Below the pieces are notes generated by a model, which ran no database searches, was not told where the DNA came from, and saw only the letters and a list, made by a program, of their open reading frames with translations. A stretch of DNA of 37,508 bases. Source: Actinomycetota bacterium (lineage in GTDB: Bacteria; Actinomycetota; CADDZG01; WHSQ01). The position numbers and the translations under genes are program-made. Below, piece by piece: positions 1 through 7,384 of this stretch. Each line of letters begins with the position of its first letter. Position 1 is the first letter of the stretch. The DNA lies in contig WHSV01000029.1 in assembly GCA_009379915.1 (NCBI GenBank), positions 1 through 37,508 of the forward strand, given 5' to 3'.

Positions 1-21
1 CTTAGACGTGCTCCCTGCGAT

Positions 22-37
22 GGTCTCATTTGAGACC
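22..37. promoter_or_regulatory. Inverted repeat upstream of the BTAD regulator gene
   Basis: A perfect inverted repeat has arms GGTCTCA and TGAGACC separated by TT. It lies 42 bases before the TTG start at 80, where a regulator dimer could bind. Autoregulation of the downstream AfsR/SARP-like gene is an inference from position only. No clear -35/-10 pair was recognised next to it. Confidence 0.4.
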
Positions 38-79
38 GTGCTGGTAAGAGAAAACTTGAGAAACGGTAGATAGGGACAA

Positions 80-3000
80 TTGGAGCGAATGCGGTTCTCG
101 ATCCTGGGACCTCTCGAGGTCATCCGTGACGGCCGAGCCCTGGCTCTCGGCGGGGCCAAGCAACGCAGCCTGATCGCGATCCTGATTCTGCATGCTAACG
201 AGCAGGTTTCGTCGGACTCCCTCATCGAGGAGCTCTGGAGGGACTCACCCCCGGCGACCGCGGGCAAGACTCTCCAGACATACATTTCGCACCTTCGGAA
301 GCTGCTCGAACCAGAACGGGTTGCCGGGGAACCGTGGCGACTGCTGCTCACCGTCCATTCGTCATATTCCCTCCGAGTGGAACCCGACCAGCTCGACAGC
401 CTACGGTTCGAGCGATTGGTGCGAGACGCGAGGACGGCGATTGCGTCAAGAAACCACGACCGAGGACGAGTCAAGCTGGAAACTGCCCTGGGTCTTTGGA
501 GGGGGCCGGTCCTGGGAGACATGGCGTCCGAGCCATTCGCTCGATCGGAGGCAGCACGACTGGAGGCGCTTCGCCTATCCGCGCTCGAGCTGCGCGTGGC
601 GACCGATCTGGAATTGGGTCGTCACGCAGAAATCGCGCCTGAGATCGAGGAAGCGGTTCGCACCTATCCGTTCCGAGAAGGATTCACCGGCCATCTCATG
701 GTCGCGCTCTATCGGAGCGGACGTCAGGCCGACGCACTGTCGGCTTTTCAGCGCCTGAGAGAGGCGCTCGTCGATGAGCTGGGAATCGAACCGAGTCCTG
801 ATCTCCAGGACCTTTACCAACGAGTTCTTCGTCAGGATCCGGCGCTTAGGCCCCCGGAATCATCGACCGCAGCAGCGTCCCCGCGTCCCTCCGGTGGTAT
901 CGGTGACGCCGACGCGCGTCCCCGCGTCGCCGGCGGCCTGCCTCTGGTCGGTCGCGATCGGGAGCTCGAGATGCTCCGTGCGCAATGGAATCTAGCGCGT
1001 GGCGGCACCTTTAGGTTTGCAACGATCGGGGGTGAGCCGGGGATCGGCAAGAGCCGACTGGCGCGGGAGGTAGTGGTGCTCGCACGCGATGAAGGCGCAA
1101 CGGTTCTGGTTGGTCACTGTGCCGAAGAACCTCTCCTTCCTTACCAGCCGTTCGTGGAGGCCCTGAGGGAGAACCCCGAGGTGATAGAGATGGTCGATCT
1201 CCCAACACCTACCGGGCGTGATCGATTGCTACGGCTCATTCCCGATTCGATGGACGGTTCGGAGTCGCTCGACCCCTCTGACGAAGACCATGAGCTCAGC
1301 CGGTACCAGCTTTTCGATGCCGTCACTTCGATGTTTACCGCCGCGTCGCAGCGGACGCCGCTTCTGGTTGTCCTCGAGGACCTGCATTGGGTCGACAAGG
1401 CAACGTTCGCGCTCTTGAATCATGTAGCGCGGGTTCCCGACATTCCACTTCTGATCCTGGGCACATACCGGCAGAGCGACGTTTCCGACCGGCACCCCGT
1501 CGCCCGGTTGCTGTCCGATCTTCACGCCAGCCGGCGATTGGAGCATATTGCTCTCGAGTCGCTGGACGCCAAGTCCATCGCTCGCATGACCTCGCTGATT
1601 GTTTCCGGCGAGCCCCGAAGCAAGTTCGTAGAGGCGCTCACGGACATGACCGACGGTAACCCGTTCTATATCGAGGAGCTTCTTCGTCATCTCATCGACA
1701 CTGGTGCGCTCGACCCGTCCGGCGATCTCTGGCCCGATTCGGAGTCGCTCGAGGAAGCCGGGATCCCTCACAGCGTGAGAGTGATCATCCGACGGCGGCT
1801 CTTGCGACTGTCGGATTCGGCGAGCGATGTCCTGGCGCAGGGCTCGGTTCTTGGTCGGCAGTTCGATTTCCATATGCTCGGGGGACTTGCCGGAATGGAA
1901 GAAGAACTGATACCCGTCGTCGAGGAAGCTGTGTCGGCGGGGTTGCTCATTGAGAAGAAGACGACCTGGGCTGCGAACTACGCGTTCTCGCACGCTCTGG
2001 TACGCCGGACCCTTTATGACGGTCTCAGTCAACCCCGGCGCCAGCGCTTGCATCTTCGGGCCGCCGAGCTCATCGAAGCCTCGGCAGAGCCCGGTTTCGG
2101 CACGATCAGCGCGGCCGCCGCACACATTCACCTTGCGGGATCGGCCGCCGAGAACGATGTTGCGATTCCGCGCTTGATGGCCGCGAGCGAAGCTGCGAGC
2201 AGCGTGTACGCCTGGGATGACGCGATAGCCCACCTTCGTCTCGTGCTCGAACGATTGCGTCGCTCGGGGGCCCCGCGCGAAGACCGAGCGGCCCTTGCCG
2301 AACGCATAGGCGCTCTCACCTATGCAACTGGGGCTGAGTATGAACTCGGCCTCGCTTGTCTCCGGGAAGCCCTCGACCACTTCGAGGCCATAGGGGACGA
2401 AAGGAGTGCTGCACGGGTGCACTCCAGGCTCGGGTTGCAGTTGGCGACTTATCCGACCGTCATGGACATCCCTGCGGCTCTCAGCCACTATCACGCCGCA
2501 AAGGACGTTCTGGGCGAGGACGAGAGCGTGACGGCCGGCTACCTCTACCTTGGGATGGCTATCGCCGCAGTCTTCGCCCTCGAAACCCGCTCAATCGGTG
2601 CGGCTTCGGCGCGTGCCGTGGAGCTTGCCGAGACAATCGGCAACGAACAACTAGTTCAATCGACCGAGTATTCGCGCTGTTGGTATCTGTTCAACCAGGG
2701 CCGGCTGGCCGAGAGTTTTGGCCTCAACGATCGCATCTGGGAGCGGGCTCGCCGGCTCGACAACACTCGCACGGCCGCGTGGTGCGCCTTCGGTCGCAGC
2801 ATCTGGAGCGGCATCTACCTCGCAAATCCAATCGAGGCCGAGGCCTGGTGCACCCGCGGACTCGCGCTGCCCGACCTGACCGCCTTTTCACGGCAGCACA
2901 AGAATCTTCTCGACCGGAAGGGTGAGGTCTACGGAACACGAGGGGATCTGGCGCGAGCGCGAGAGTCTCTTGCCGACGTAGGAGAGAACTCGGTCGTCGA

Positions 3001-3640
3001 ACGACTGGTCCACTTCTGGGACGGTGAATGGGAGCGAGCTGAGCGGGCGTGGGCGGACGCTGAAGCTGCCGACCTTCGTGCCGGTAATCGCCTCGAGGCG
3101 GCGCTGAACTGTTATTGGTTGGGCCGCGTCCGCCGCGTCGGGGACCGACCGGAGGCGGGCCTCGACGCATTACAGCGCGGATTGACCATGGCGCTCGACG
3201 GCCCCCAGGTTCCGCTCGAGCTCATGCTCCGCACGGAGATCGCGGAGGCATGCCTCGACATGCGACAGCTCGACGACGCGCGTTCTCACCTAAATAGATG
3301 CCGAGAGATTCTCGCCACAGGCGAGGATTGGGGTGGTCGTGCTGGTCAGGTGTCCCTGGCCGAAGCGCGACTTCGCTCCCTCGACGACCGCGGGCCCGAG
3401 GCGGATCGGGACTTTGCCGAGGCAATCGAACTCCTCACGCGGTGGAGTCTCGTCTGGGAGGAGGCGGAAGGTCACCTCGGATGGGCACGGGCTCTGATCG
3501 AGGCTGGTCGAGCCGGTGAGAGCCGCGAGCACATTGCGATCGTCAAAGACACCTACCTTCGGATCGACGCGGGAACCCGCTGGAGCGAACGGGCCACGGC
3601 GGCAGGCGATCCTCAGGGGTCAATCTCGACGACCCTGTGA
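80..3640 (+). CDS. BTAD/SARP-type transcriptional regulator with AAA ATPase domain
   Basis: This 1186-aa protein has the AfsR-like layout. Residues about 1-95 form an OmpR-type winged helix for DNA binding and about 100-245 form the bacterial transcriptional activation domain. An AAA_16-type ATPase follows, with a P-loop GEPGIGKS near residue 318 and an acidic Walker B stretch VVLEDLHW near 430. The last ~500 residues are helical and TPR-like. Such proteins activate secondary metabolism or stress genes in response to ATP and ligand binding. The chosen start is TTG with AGGGA just upstream; an in-frame ATG at 89 is the alternative. The targets are unknown, although a short peptide gene and a cupin gene follow. 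The reading frame is intact throughout. Confidence 0.93.
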   Translation: MERMRFSILGPLEVIRDGRALALGGAKQRSLIAILILHANEQVSSDSLIEELWRDSPPATAGKTLQTYISHLRKLLEPERVAGEPWRLLLTVHSSYSLRVEPDQLDSLRFERLVRDARTAIASRNHDRGRVKLETALGLWRGPVLGDMASEPFARSEAARLEALRLSALELRVATDLELGRHAEIAPEIEEAVRTYPFREGFTGHLMVALYRSGRQADALSAFQRLREALVDELGIEPSPDLQDLYQRVLRQDPALRPPESSTAAASPRPSGGIGDADARPRVAGGLPLVGRDRELEMLRAQWNLARGGTFRFATIGGEPGIGKSRLAREVVVLARDEGATVLVGHCAEEPLLPYQPFVEALRENPEVIEMVDLPTPTGRDRLLRLIPDSMDGSESLDPSDEDHELSRYQLFDAVTSMFTAASQRTPLLVVLEDLHWVDKATFALLNHVARVPDIPLLILGTYRQSDVSDRHPVARLLSDLHASRRLEHIALESLDAKSIARMTSLIVSGEPRSKFVEALTDMTDGNPFYIEELLRHLIDTGALDPSGDLWPDSESLEEAGIPHSVRVIIRRRLLRLSDSASDVLAQGSVLGRQFDFHMLGGLAGMEEELIPVVEEAVSAGLLIEKKTTWAANYAFSHALVRRTLYDGLSQPRRQRLHLRAAELIEASAEPGFGTISAAAAHIHLAGSAAENDVAIPRLMAASEAASSVYAWDDAIAHLRLVLERLRRSGAPREDRAALAERIGALTYATGAEYELGLACLREALDHFEAIGDERSAARVHSRLGLQLATYPTVMDIPAALSHYHAAKDVLGEDESVTAGYLYLGMAIAAVFALETRSIGAASARAVELAETIGNEQLVQSTEYSRCWYLFNQGRLAESFGLNDRIWERARRLDNTRTAAWCAFGRSIWSGIYLANPIEAEAWCTRGLALPDLTAFSRQHKNLLDRKGEVYGTRGDLARARESLADVGENSVVERLVHFWDGEWERAERAWADAEAADLRAGNRLEAALNCYWLGRVRRVGDRPEAGLDALQRGLTMALDGPQVPLELMLRTEIAEACLDMRQLDDARSHLNRCREILATGEDWGGRAGQVSLAEARLRSLDDRGPEADRDFAEAIELLTRWSLVWEEAEGHLGWARALIEAGRAGESREHIAIVKDTYLRIDAGTRWSERATAAGDPQGSISTTL

Positions 3641-3811
3641 GCCATCACAAGCTCTAGGAGAAGGCTTCCCGGCTCCTCGTAACGCCACCGTAACTCCCCC
3701 GTTCCAACGGAACCCGACCGCGCCATCGCACGATGCGTTCTGGGCAACAATGCGTGACGTGGCCCCCTGAGCTGGACGTCAGTCGATCCGGGCAGAGCCA
3801 ACGAGGAGAAC

Positions 3812-3949
3812 ATGGCAATGAAACAGCATCGAAGGCTTGGGGTCGTTCTGTCAGAACCGACCCAGGCGCAGCAGCCACGCACGGAGCCAGTCCCAACTCC
3901 ATCCCCGCTCAATATCAGCGTTGCTGGCGCTCGCTCGGTGAGCAGGTAA
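3812..3949 (+). CDS. Candidate 45-aa small protein, function unknown
   Basis: A short ORF starts MAMKQHRRLGVV and ends SVAGARSVSR. It has a strong ribosome site (GAGGAG, five bases before ATG) and its stop is followed within 6 bases by a GC-rich hairpin, so it looks like a complete transcription unit. The N-terminus is basic, the middle is rich in Pro, Gln and Thr, and there is no Cys, no signal peptide and no membrane helix. Its last codons and stop resemble the end of a second ORF ending at 5134 (SVAAPRM), which also precedes a copy of the cupin tail. It lies 171 bases after the SARP regulator. I do not recognise a family; a peptide substrate or regulatory peptide is possible but unproven. 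Confidence 0.5.
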   Translation: MAMKQHRRLGVVLSEPTQAQQPRTEPVPTPSPLNISVAGARSVSR

Positions 3950-3954
3950 GTCGT

Positions 3955-3985
3955 CCCGGGAGGTGGTCGCTACTCTCCTCCCGGG
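3955..3985. terminator. Hairpin between the 45-aa ORF and the cupin gene
   Basis: CCCGGGAG and CTCCCGGG form a perfect 8-bp stem around a 15-base loop. It sits between convergent genes, six bases after the small ORF stop and ten bases after the cupin stop on the other strand. There is no T tract, so it may act in either direction or by stalling. The duplicated copy of this junction near 5134-5141 lacks the hairpin. Confidence 0.55.
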
Positions 3986-3986
3986 G

Positions 3987-4018
3987 TGACTGTTATCAGT
4001 GGGAGTGCGATCCGACCT
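3987..4018. repeat. 32-bp direct repeat, copy 1 (over the cupin stop codon)
   Basis: This copy covers the last codons and stop of the cupin gene (…VGSHSH then TGA, read on the minus strand) plus nine bases downstream. It is identical over 32 bases to 5141-5172. The sequence begins TGACTGTTATCAG. The repeat therefore derives from duplicated cupin-tail sequence rather than a mobile-element end. Confidence 0.85.
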
Positions 4019-4538
4019 TCATCGAGCAATCGTCCGGCGCTTCGACACCCTCGGTGATGGTCAGAGGGCCGGTCTCGGGGACGTCGTAGAAGGTCGCATA
4101 CACGACGGTCACGCCGTTGGTGGGATTAAAAGCGGTGTGCACGGCCTTCTTACCGGGATCGACGAAAGCAGTGCCTGTCGGATAAGGCCGTTCCACGCAA
4201 TCGTTGGCTCGGACGTAGACCAGTTCGCCCTGGGCGACGTTTACCAGCACCGGGCCGGGATGAGTATGCCAGGGGAAACGGGCACCGGGCTGGACCGTGA
4301 TGCGCGCCACCGCGGTGCGAGAGGCGTCCTTGAGCTTGATGACCCGGCGCCGCGTGGTTCCGTCGAGCCTGTAGTGGACCTTGAGGCCGACGTCGTCGGT
4401 GAATTCGCCGCGCGGTGTAAGCAATTCGACGGCGATCGGAGGAGGTTCGGTCTGCGCACCCGACGGCAGCACCGTCGCCATCGTCACGCCGAGTACCGCC
4501 AACACGACACTCACGGTGGCCATGAGTTTCCTCTTCAT
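3996..4538 (-). CDS. Secreted cupin-domain protein
   Basis: A 180-aa protein with an N-terminal signal peptide (MKRKLMATVSVVLAVLG…, cleavage near SGAQT), so it is probably exported. The rest is a single cupin barrel: FPWHTHPGP supplies the first metal-binding histidines, followed by GELVYV, a turn with a lone Cys, and PGKKAVHTAFNP with the last histidine. The start at 4538 is favoured over a longer frame to 4619 because AAAGGAG lies just upstream and the signal peptide begins there. Cupins of this kind bind metals or small molecules, and the substrate is unknown. The C-terminal codons are duplicated at 5141-5172. It is convergent with the small ORF and downstream of the tautomerase gene on the same strand. 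Confidence 0.88.
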   Translation of the reverse strand: MKRKLMATVSVVLAVLGVTMATVLPSGAQTEPPPIAVELLTPRGEFTDDVGLKVHYRLDGTTRRRVIKLKDASRTAVARITVQPGARFPWHTHPGPVLVNVAQGELVYVRANDCVERPYPTGTAFVDPGKKAVHTAFNPTNGVTVVYATFYDVPETGPLTITEGVEAPDDCSMKVGSHSH

Positions 4539-4589
4539 CTGTGTCTCCTTTCGAAAGGCATGGAAGCCTTCTTTTTGACTGTTGCTCTT

Positions 4590-4620
4590 CTTGACCCGGT
4601 ACTCGTAGGCCCGGGTCAAG
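4590..4620. terminator. Perfect 10-bp inverted repeat between tautomerase and cupin genes
   Basis: CTTGACCCGG and CCGGGTCAAG flank an 11-base loop. It lies 41 bases after the tautomerase stop and 52 bases before the cupin start on the minus strand. With no T tract it could be a terminator for the tautomerase gene, an attenuator for the cupin gene, or an operator. The sequence alone does not decide. Confidence 0.5.
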
Positions 4621-4661
4621 CTTCAAAGCGGATCGCTTGGTGCTATCGGACGCTCGAGTCT

Positions 4662-4889
4662 CTATCCGACGGGCGCGCCTTGCGCGAGGTCCCTGACGTC
4701 TTGAGTTGTGAGGACCTTGCCTCCGATACCCCAGTCGCCGCTTCGAACCTCTTCGATGACGACCATCGTGACACCGCGCATGTTTTCGCCTTCGATGGAC
4801 ACCATCGTGTCGGTGAGCTTCTCGACGATCTCCCGCTTCTGCTGTGGCGAGAAGACCTCTTCGATGAGCTTGACGTTGATCAAGGGCAT
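4662..4889 (-). CDS. 4-oxalocrotonate tautomerase-like protein
   Basis: A 75-aa protein starting M-PLINVKL. Removal of the initiator Met exposes the N-terminal proline that is the catalytic base of the tautomerase superfamily. A mid-protein stretch KREIVEKLTDTMVSIEGENMR and the VVIEEV beta strand fit the 4-OT fold, which assembles into hexamers from ~60-75-aa subunits. The start is fixed by GGAGGTG eight bases upstream and by the need for Pro2; a longer frame to 4937 would bury that proline. The family isomerises enol/keto acids in aromatic degradation, but no catabolic genes are adjacent, so the substrate is unknown. Confidence 0.9.
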   Translation of the reverse strand: MPLINVKLIEEVFSPQQKREIVEKLTDTMVSIEGENMRGVTMVVIEEVRSGDWGIGGKVLTTQDVRDLAQGAPVG

Positions 4890-4972
4890 GTTGCACCTCC
4901 AGGGTTGTGAACCAACTTTCCATGCACATTGCGGCACGGCGGTTGAGTTGCGGTTGAAGACCGGTTGAGTGG

Positions 4973-5134
4973 ATGTTGCGGCATGTCCGTCGCCATGCGA
5001 AAGAACGTCCGTTTCCTGCTACCTCGGCCCCCGTCTATGAGCACTACTCGTCGGCGCCCGCCTGCCAGCACCAGCTTGGCAAGCATCCCTTCAGGACCTT
5101 GATCGATACCAGCGTTGCGGCCCCGCGCATGTAA
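4973..5134 (+). pseudogene. Possible decayed duplicate of the 45-aa ORF (3' end)
   Basis: A 53-codon frame runs from ATG at 4973 to TAA at 5132. Only its end resembles the small ORF at 3812: both share AGCGTTGC, then a GTAAGTCG stop region, then the cupin-tail repeat. The tails read NISVAGARSVSR and DTSVAAPRM. No good ribosome site precedes 4973 and the first ~45 codons do not match. I read it as a remnant of a duplicated peptide/cupin junction rather than a working gene. Confidence 0.3.
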
Positions 5135-5140
5135 GTCGAC

Positions 5141-5172
5141 TGACTGTTATCAGTGGGAGTGCGATCCGACCT
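5141..5172. repeat. 32-bp direct repeat, copy 2 (orphan cupin tail)
   Basis: Identical over 32 bases to 3987-4018. Read on the minus strand it encodes VGSHSH and a TGA stop, but no cupin gene is attached: the gamma-glutamyltransferase gene starts 93 bases further on. It marks one end of an old duplication or an insertion junction. Confidence 0.85.
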
Positions 5173-5265
5173 CGGTGCGATTGGACGCAAACGGAGGTCG
5201 GTGAGACGATTTCGGCGTAGCCGTGTCGCCCGTTCTGGGCCCTTTGCTTCGCAAGGAGGCGCGCC

Positions 5266-7041
5266 GTGACAAGAAGTACCCGCTCCGCCCTCACCCTGAC
5301 GCTCGCCCTCGTCCTCGTCCTCCCCGGGACCCTCGGCGTCACGCCGACGACTGCGCAGGTAACCAAGCAACCTACCGCCGTCGGCACTGGCGGGGCCGTG
5401 GCCTCCGTGGAGCTCCTGGCCTCGGAGGCGGGCATCGAGATCCTCCGGGCCGGCGGTAATGCGGTGGACGCCGCGGTGGCCGCCGCGGCCGTGCTCGGCG
5501 TCACCGAGCCCTTCTCCTGCGGCATCGGCGGGGGCGGCTTCATGGTCGTGTACCGAGCCTCCGACCAATCCGTGACCACGATCGATCACCGCGAGACGGC
5601 GCCCGCCGCCATGCGGCCCGACTCCTTCTGGGAGGGAGGCGCTCCGCTTTCCTTCTCGGACGCTCGGTGGAGCGGTCTGTCCGCCGGCGTCCCAGGGTCC
5701 GTCCGCGGCTGGGAGGAGGCGCTGGATCGGTTCGGCACCATGAAGTTCCGTGACACCCTCCGGCCGGCCATTCGGGTGGCACGGGAGGGCTTCGAGGTCG
5801 ACCAGGTGTTCCACGACCAGGTGGCTGCCGTCGAGGACTTCTTCGACGACATCTCCTCGACGAAGGAGACCTTCCTCGACCCGGACGGAACCGCCCCCGA
5901 CGTGGGCTCCACTTTCCGCAACCCCGACATGGCTCGGGCCTACGAGAGGATCGCCCACCTCGGGTCCAAGGGCCTCTATCGAGGCGCCATCGCCTCCGCC
6001 ATGGTCCGTGCGGCGCAGGAACCGCCCCTCACCCCCGACGCGAACCATGTCTGGCGGCCGGGCGACATGACCATGCGGGACCTGATGGGCTACCGCGCCC
6101 CCCTCCGTGAGCCCGCGGCGGTCTCGTACCGGGGTCTGGACGTGTACGGGATGGGTCCGCCCTCCAGCGGCGGCTCGACCGCGGGGGAGGCCCTGAACAT
6201 CCTGGAGGGCTGGGACCTGGGGGCGCTGCCCCGGGAGCAGGCGCTTCACTATTTCCTGGAGGCCTCCGCGTTCTCGTTCGCCGACCGGAACGCCTATCTC
6301 GGTGACTCGGACTTCGTGGACGTGCCGCTCCAGGGGCTGCTTTCGCAGGGGTTCGCCGACGAGCGGCGGGCCCTGATCGGCGAGACGGCCGCCGCCAAGC
6401 CGGTTCCGCCGGGCGATCCATGGCCCTTCGAGCCCGGCAGCGGGAGCGTGGCGACGGCCGCGGCGGCCGGGCCGGGCGGCGAGACCACCACCCACCTCAC
6501 GGTGTCGGATCGGTGGGGAAACGTGGTCTCGTACACCTACACGATCGAGTCCACGGGCGGCAACGGGATCACCGTGCCCGGGTGGGGCTTCCTGCTCAAC
6601 AACGAGCTCACTGACTTCGACTTCGCCCTCCTGGACCACCCCAACAGCGTCGAGGGCGGCAAGCGGCCCCGGAGCTCGATGAGCCCGACGATCGTGCTGG
6701 AGAACGGGCGGCCGGTGCTGGCCGTGGGGTCGCCGGGCGGCTCCATGATCATCACCACCGTCCTCCAGATCCTTGCGAACCACCTCGACTTCGGGATGAG
6801 CCTCCCGGACTCGATCGCCGCGCCGCGGGCGTCCCAGCGCAACAGCGCGGACGTGTTCGCCGAGCCGGCCTTCCGGAGCGCCTGGGAGGCGCCGCTGGCC
6901 GCGCGCGGTCATACGTTCACGACCAGCGCCGAGATCGGGGCCGCCACGGGGATCGCCTTCCTCCCGGAAGGGCTTGTGGTGGCGGCGGCGGAACCCGTGC
7001 GACGAGGCGGTGGCAGCGCCATGGTGGAGAACCCCGATTGA
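5266..7041 (+). CDS. ggt: Gamma-glutamyltransferase (secreted)
   Basis: A 591-aa Ntn-hydrolase precursor. An N-terminal signal peptide (hydrophobic LTLTLALVLVL, cleavage near TTAQ) sends it out of the cytoplasm. The family cleaves itself into large and small subunits before a threonine that becomes the nucleophile; here this is the first Thr of TTH at residues 408-410 in GETTTHLTV. The small subunit keeps STGGNGI, the GFLLNNELTDF loop, and PRSSMSPTIV/GSPGGSMI, the usual substrate site. It would cleave gamma-glutamyl bonds of glutathione or related peptides. GTG start with AAGGAGG upstream. Composition is unusual: 58 of 60 codons in 6421-6600 end in G or C, against 48 of 60 in a comparable stretch of the next gene, suggesting separate origin. 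Confidence 0.95.
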   Translation: MTRSTRSALTLTLALVLVLPGTLGVTPTTAQVTKQPTAVGTGGAVASVELLASEAGIEILRAGGNAVDAAVAAAAVLGVTEPFSCGIGGGGFMVVYRASDQSVTTIDHRETAPAAMRPDSFWEGGAPLSFSDARWSGLSAGVPGSVRGWEEALDRFGTMKFRDTLRPAIRVAREGFEVDQVFHDQVAAVEDFFDDISSTKETFLDPDGTAPDVGSTFRNPDMARAYERIAHLGSKGLYRGAIASAMVRAAQEPPLTPDANHVWRPGDMTMRDLMGYRAPLREPAAVSYRGLDVYGMGPPSSGGSTAGEALNILEGWDLGALPREQALHYFLEASAFSFADRNAYLGDSDFVDVPLQGLLSQGFADERRALIGETAAAKPVPPGDPWPFEPGSGSVATAAAAGPGGETTTHLTVSDRWGNVVSYTYTIESTGGNGITVPGWGFLLNNELTDFDFALLDHPNSVEGGKRPRSSMSPTIVLENGRPVLAVGSPGGSMIITTVLQILANHLDFGMSLPDSIAAPRASQRNSADVFAEPAFRSAWEAPLAARGHTFTTSAEIGAATGIAFLPEGLVVAAAEPVRRGGGSAMVENPD

Positions 7042-7384
7042 GAAGGAGCTGACGGAGACCCAGGCCGGCTGGACCCGCGCGGGCACGACTTGCTTCAGTG
7101 AATCGGTGTCCGCTGTGGTAGCACCTGCACGGATATCCGATTCGCCAGGAGGTGGTGGCTGATGCGAGGCACCCCAACGGCTGTCTTCCAGCCGCACCAA
7201 GTGCTCCAACCACTTGATTACAACCCCTTCCGAGCCGCGACGGCTTGTTACACGTCGATCGAGCCGGGGAGCCGTGAGGCCCAGACTGCGGCCTGCGGCC
7301 GCGGGCAGGACCCCATGACCGACGAGCGCGTCACTCATATTCTTGGTTACGTCGCTTCTAGCCGAGTAGCGAAGGGAGTTCGAC
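7042..7384. other. Intergenic region between ggt and the haem dioxygenase gene
   Basis: A 343-base gap. A small GCGGCC-TGC-GGCCGC hairpin lies within it. An 87-codon frame begins at 7162 after an AGGAGG box and runs 41 bases into the next gene. Its predicted protein matches nothing I know and its codon use is not gene-like, so I leave it uncalled. I see no clear promoter. Confidence 0.5.

Noticed and set aside
1229-2494. 421-codon minus-strand frame inside the BTAD regulator
   Set aside because: Antisense shadow of a conserved gene, with no domain and no ribosome site.
3999-4910. 303-codon plus-strand frame opposite the cupin and tautomerase genes
   Set aside because: Shadow of two well-supported minus-strand genes with ribosome sites; the product has no known domain.
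3987-5172. Insertion-sequence or transposon ends formed by the 32-bp direct repeats
   Set aside because: The repeat is explained by coding sequence of the cupin tail; there is no transposase and no terminal inverted repeat between the copies.
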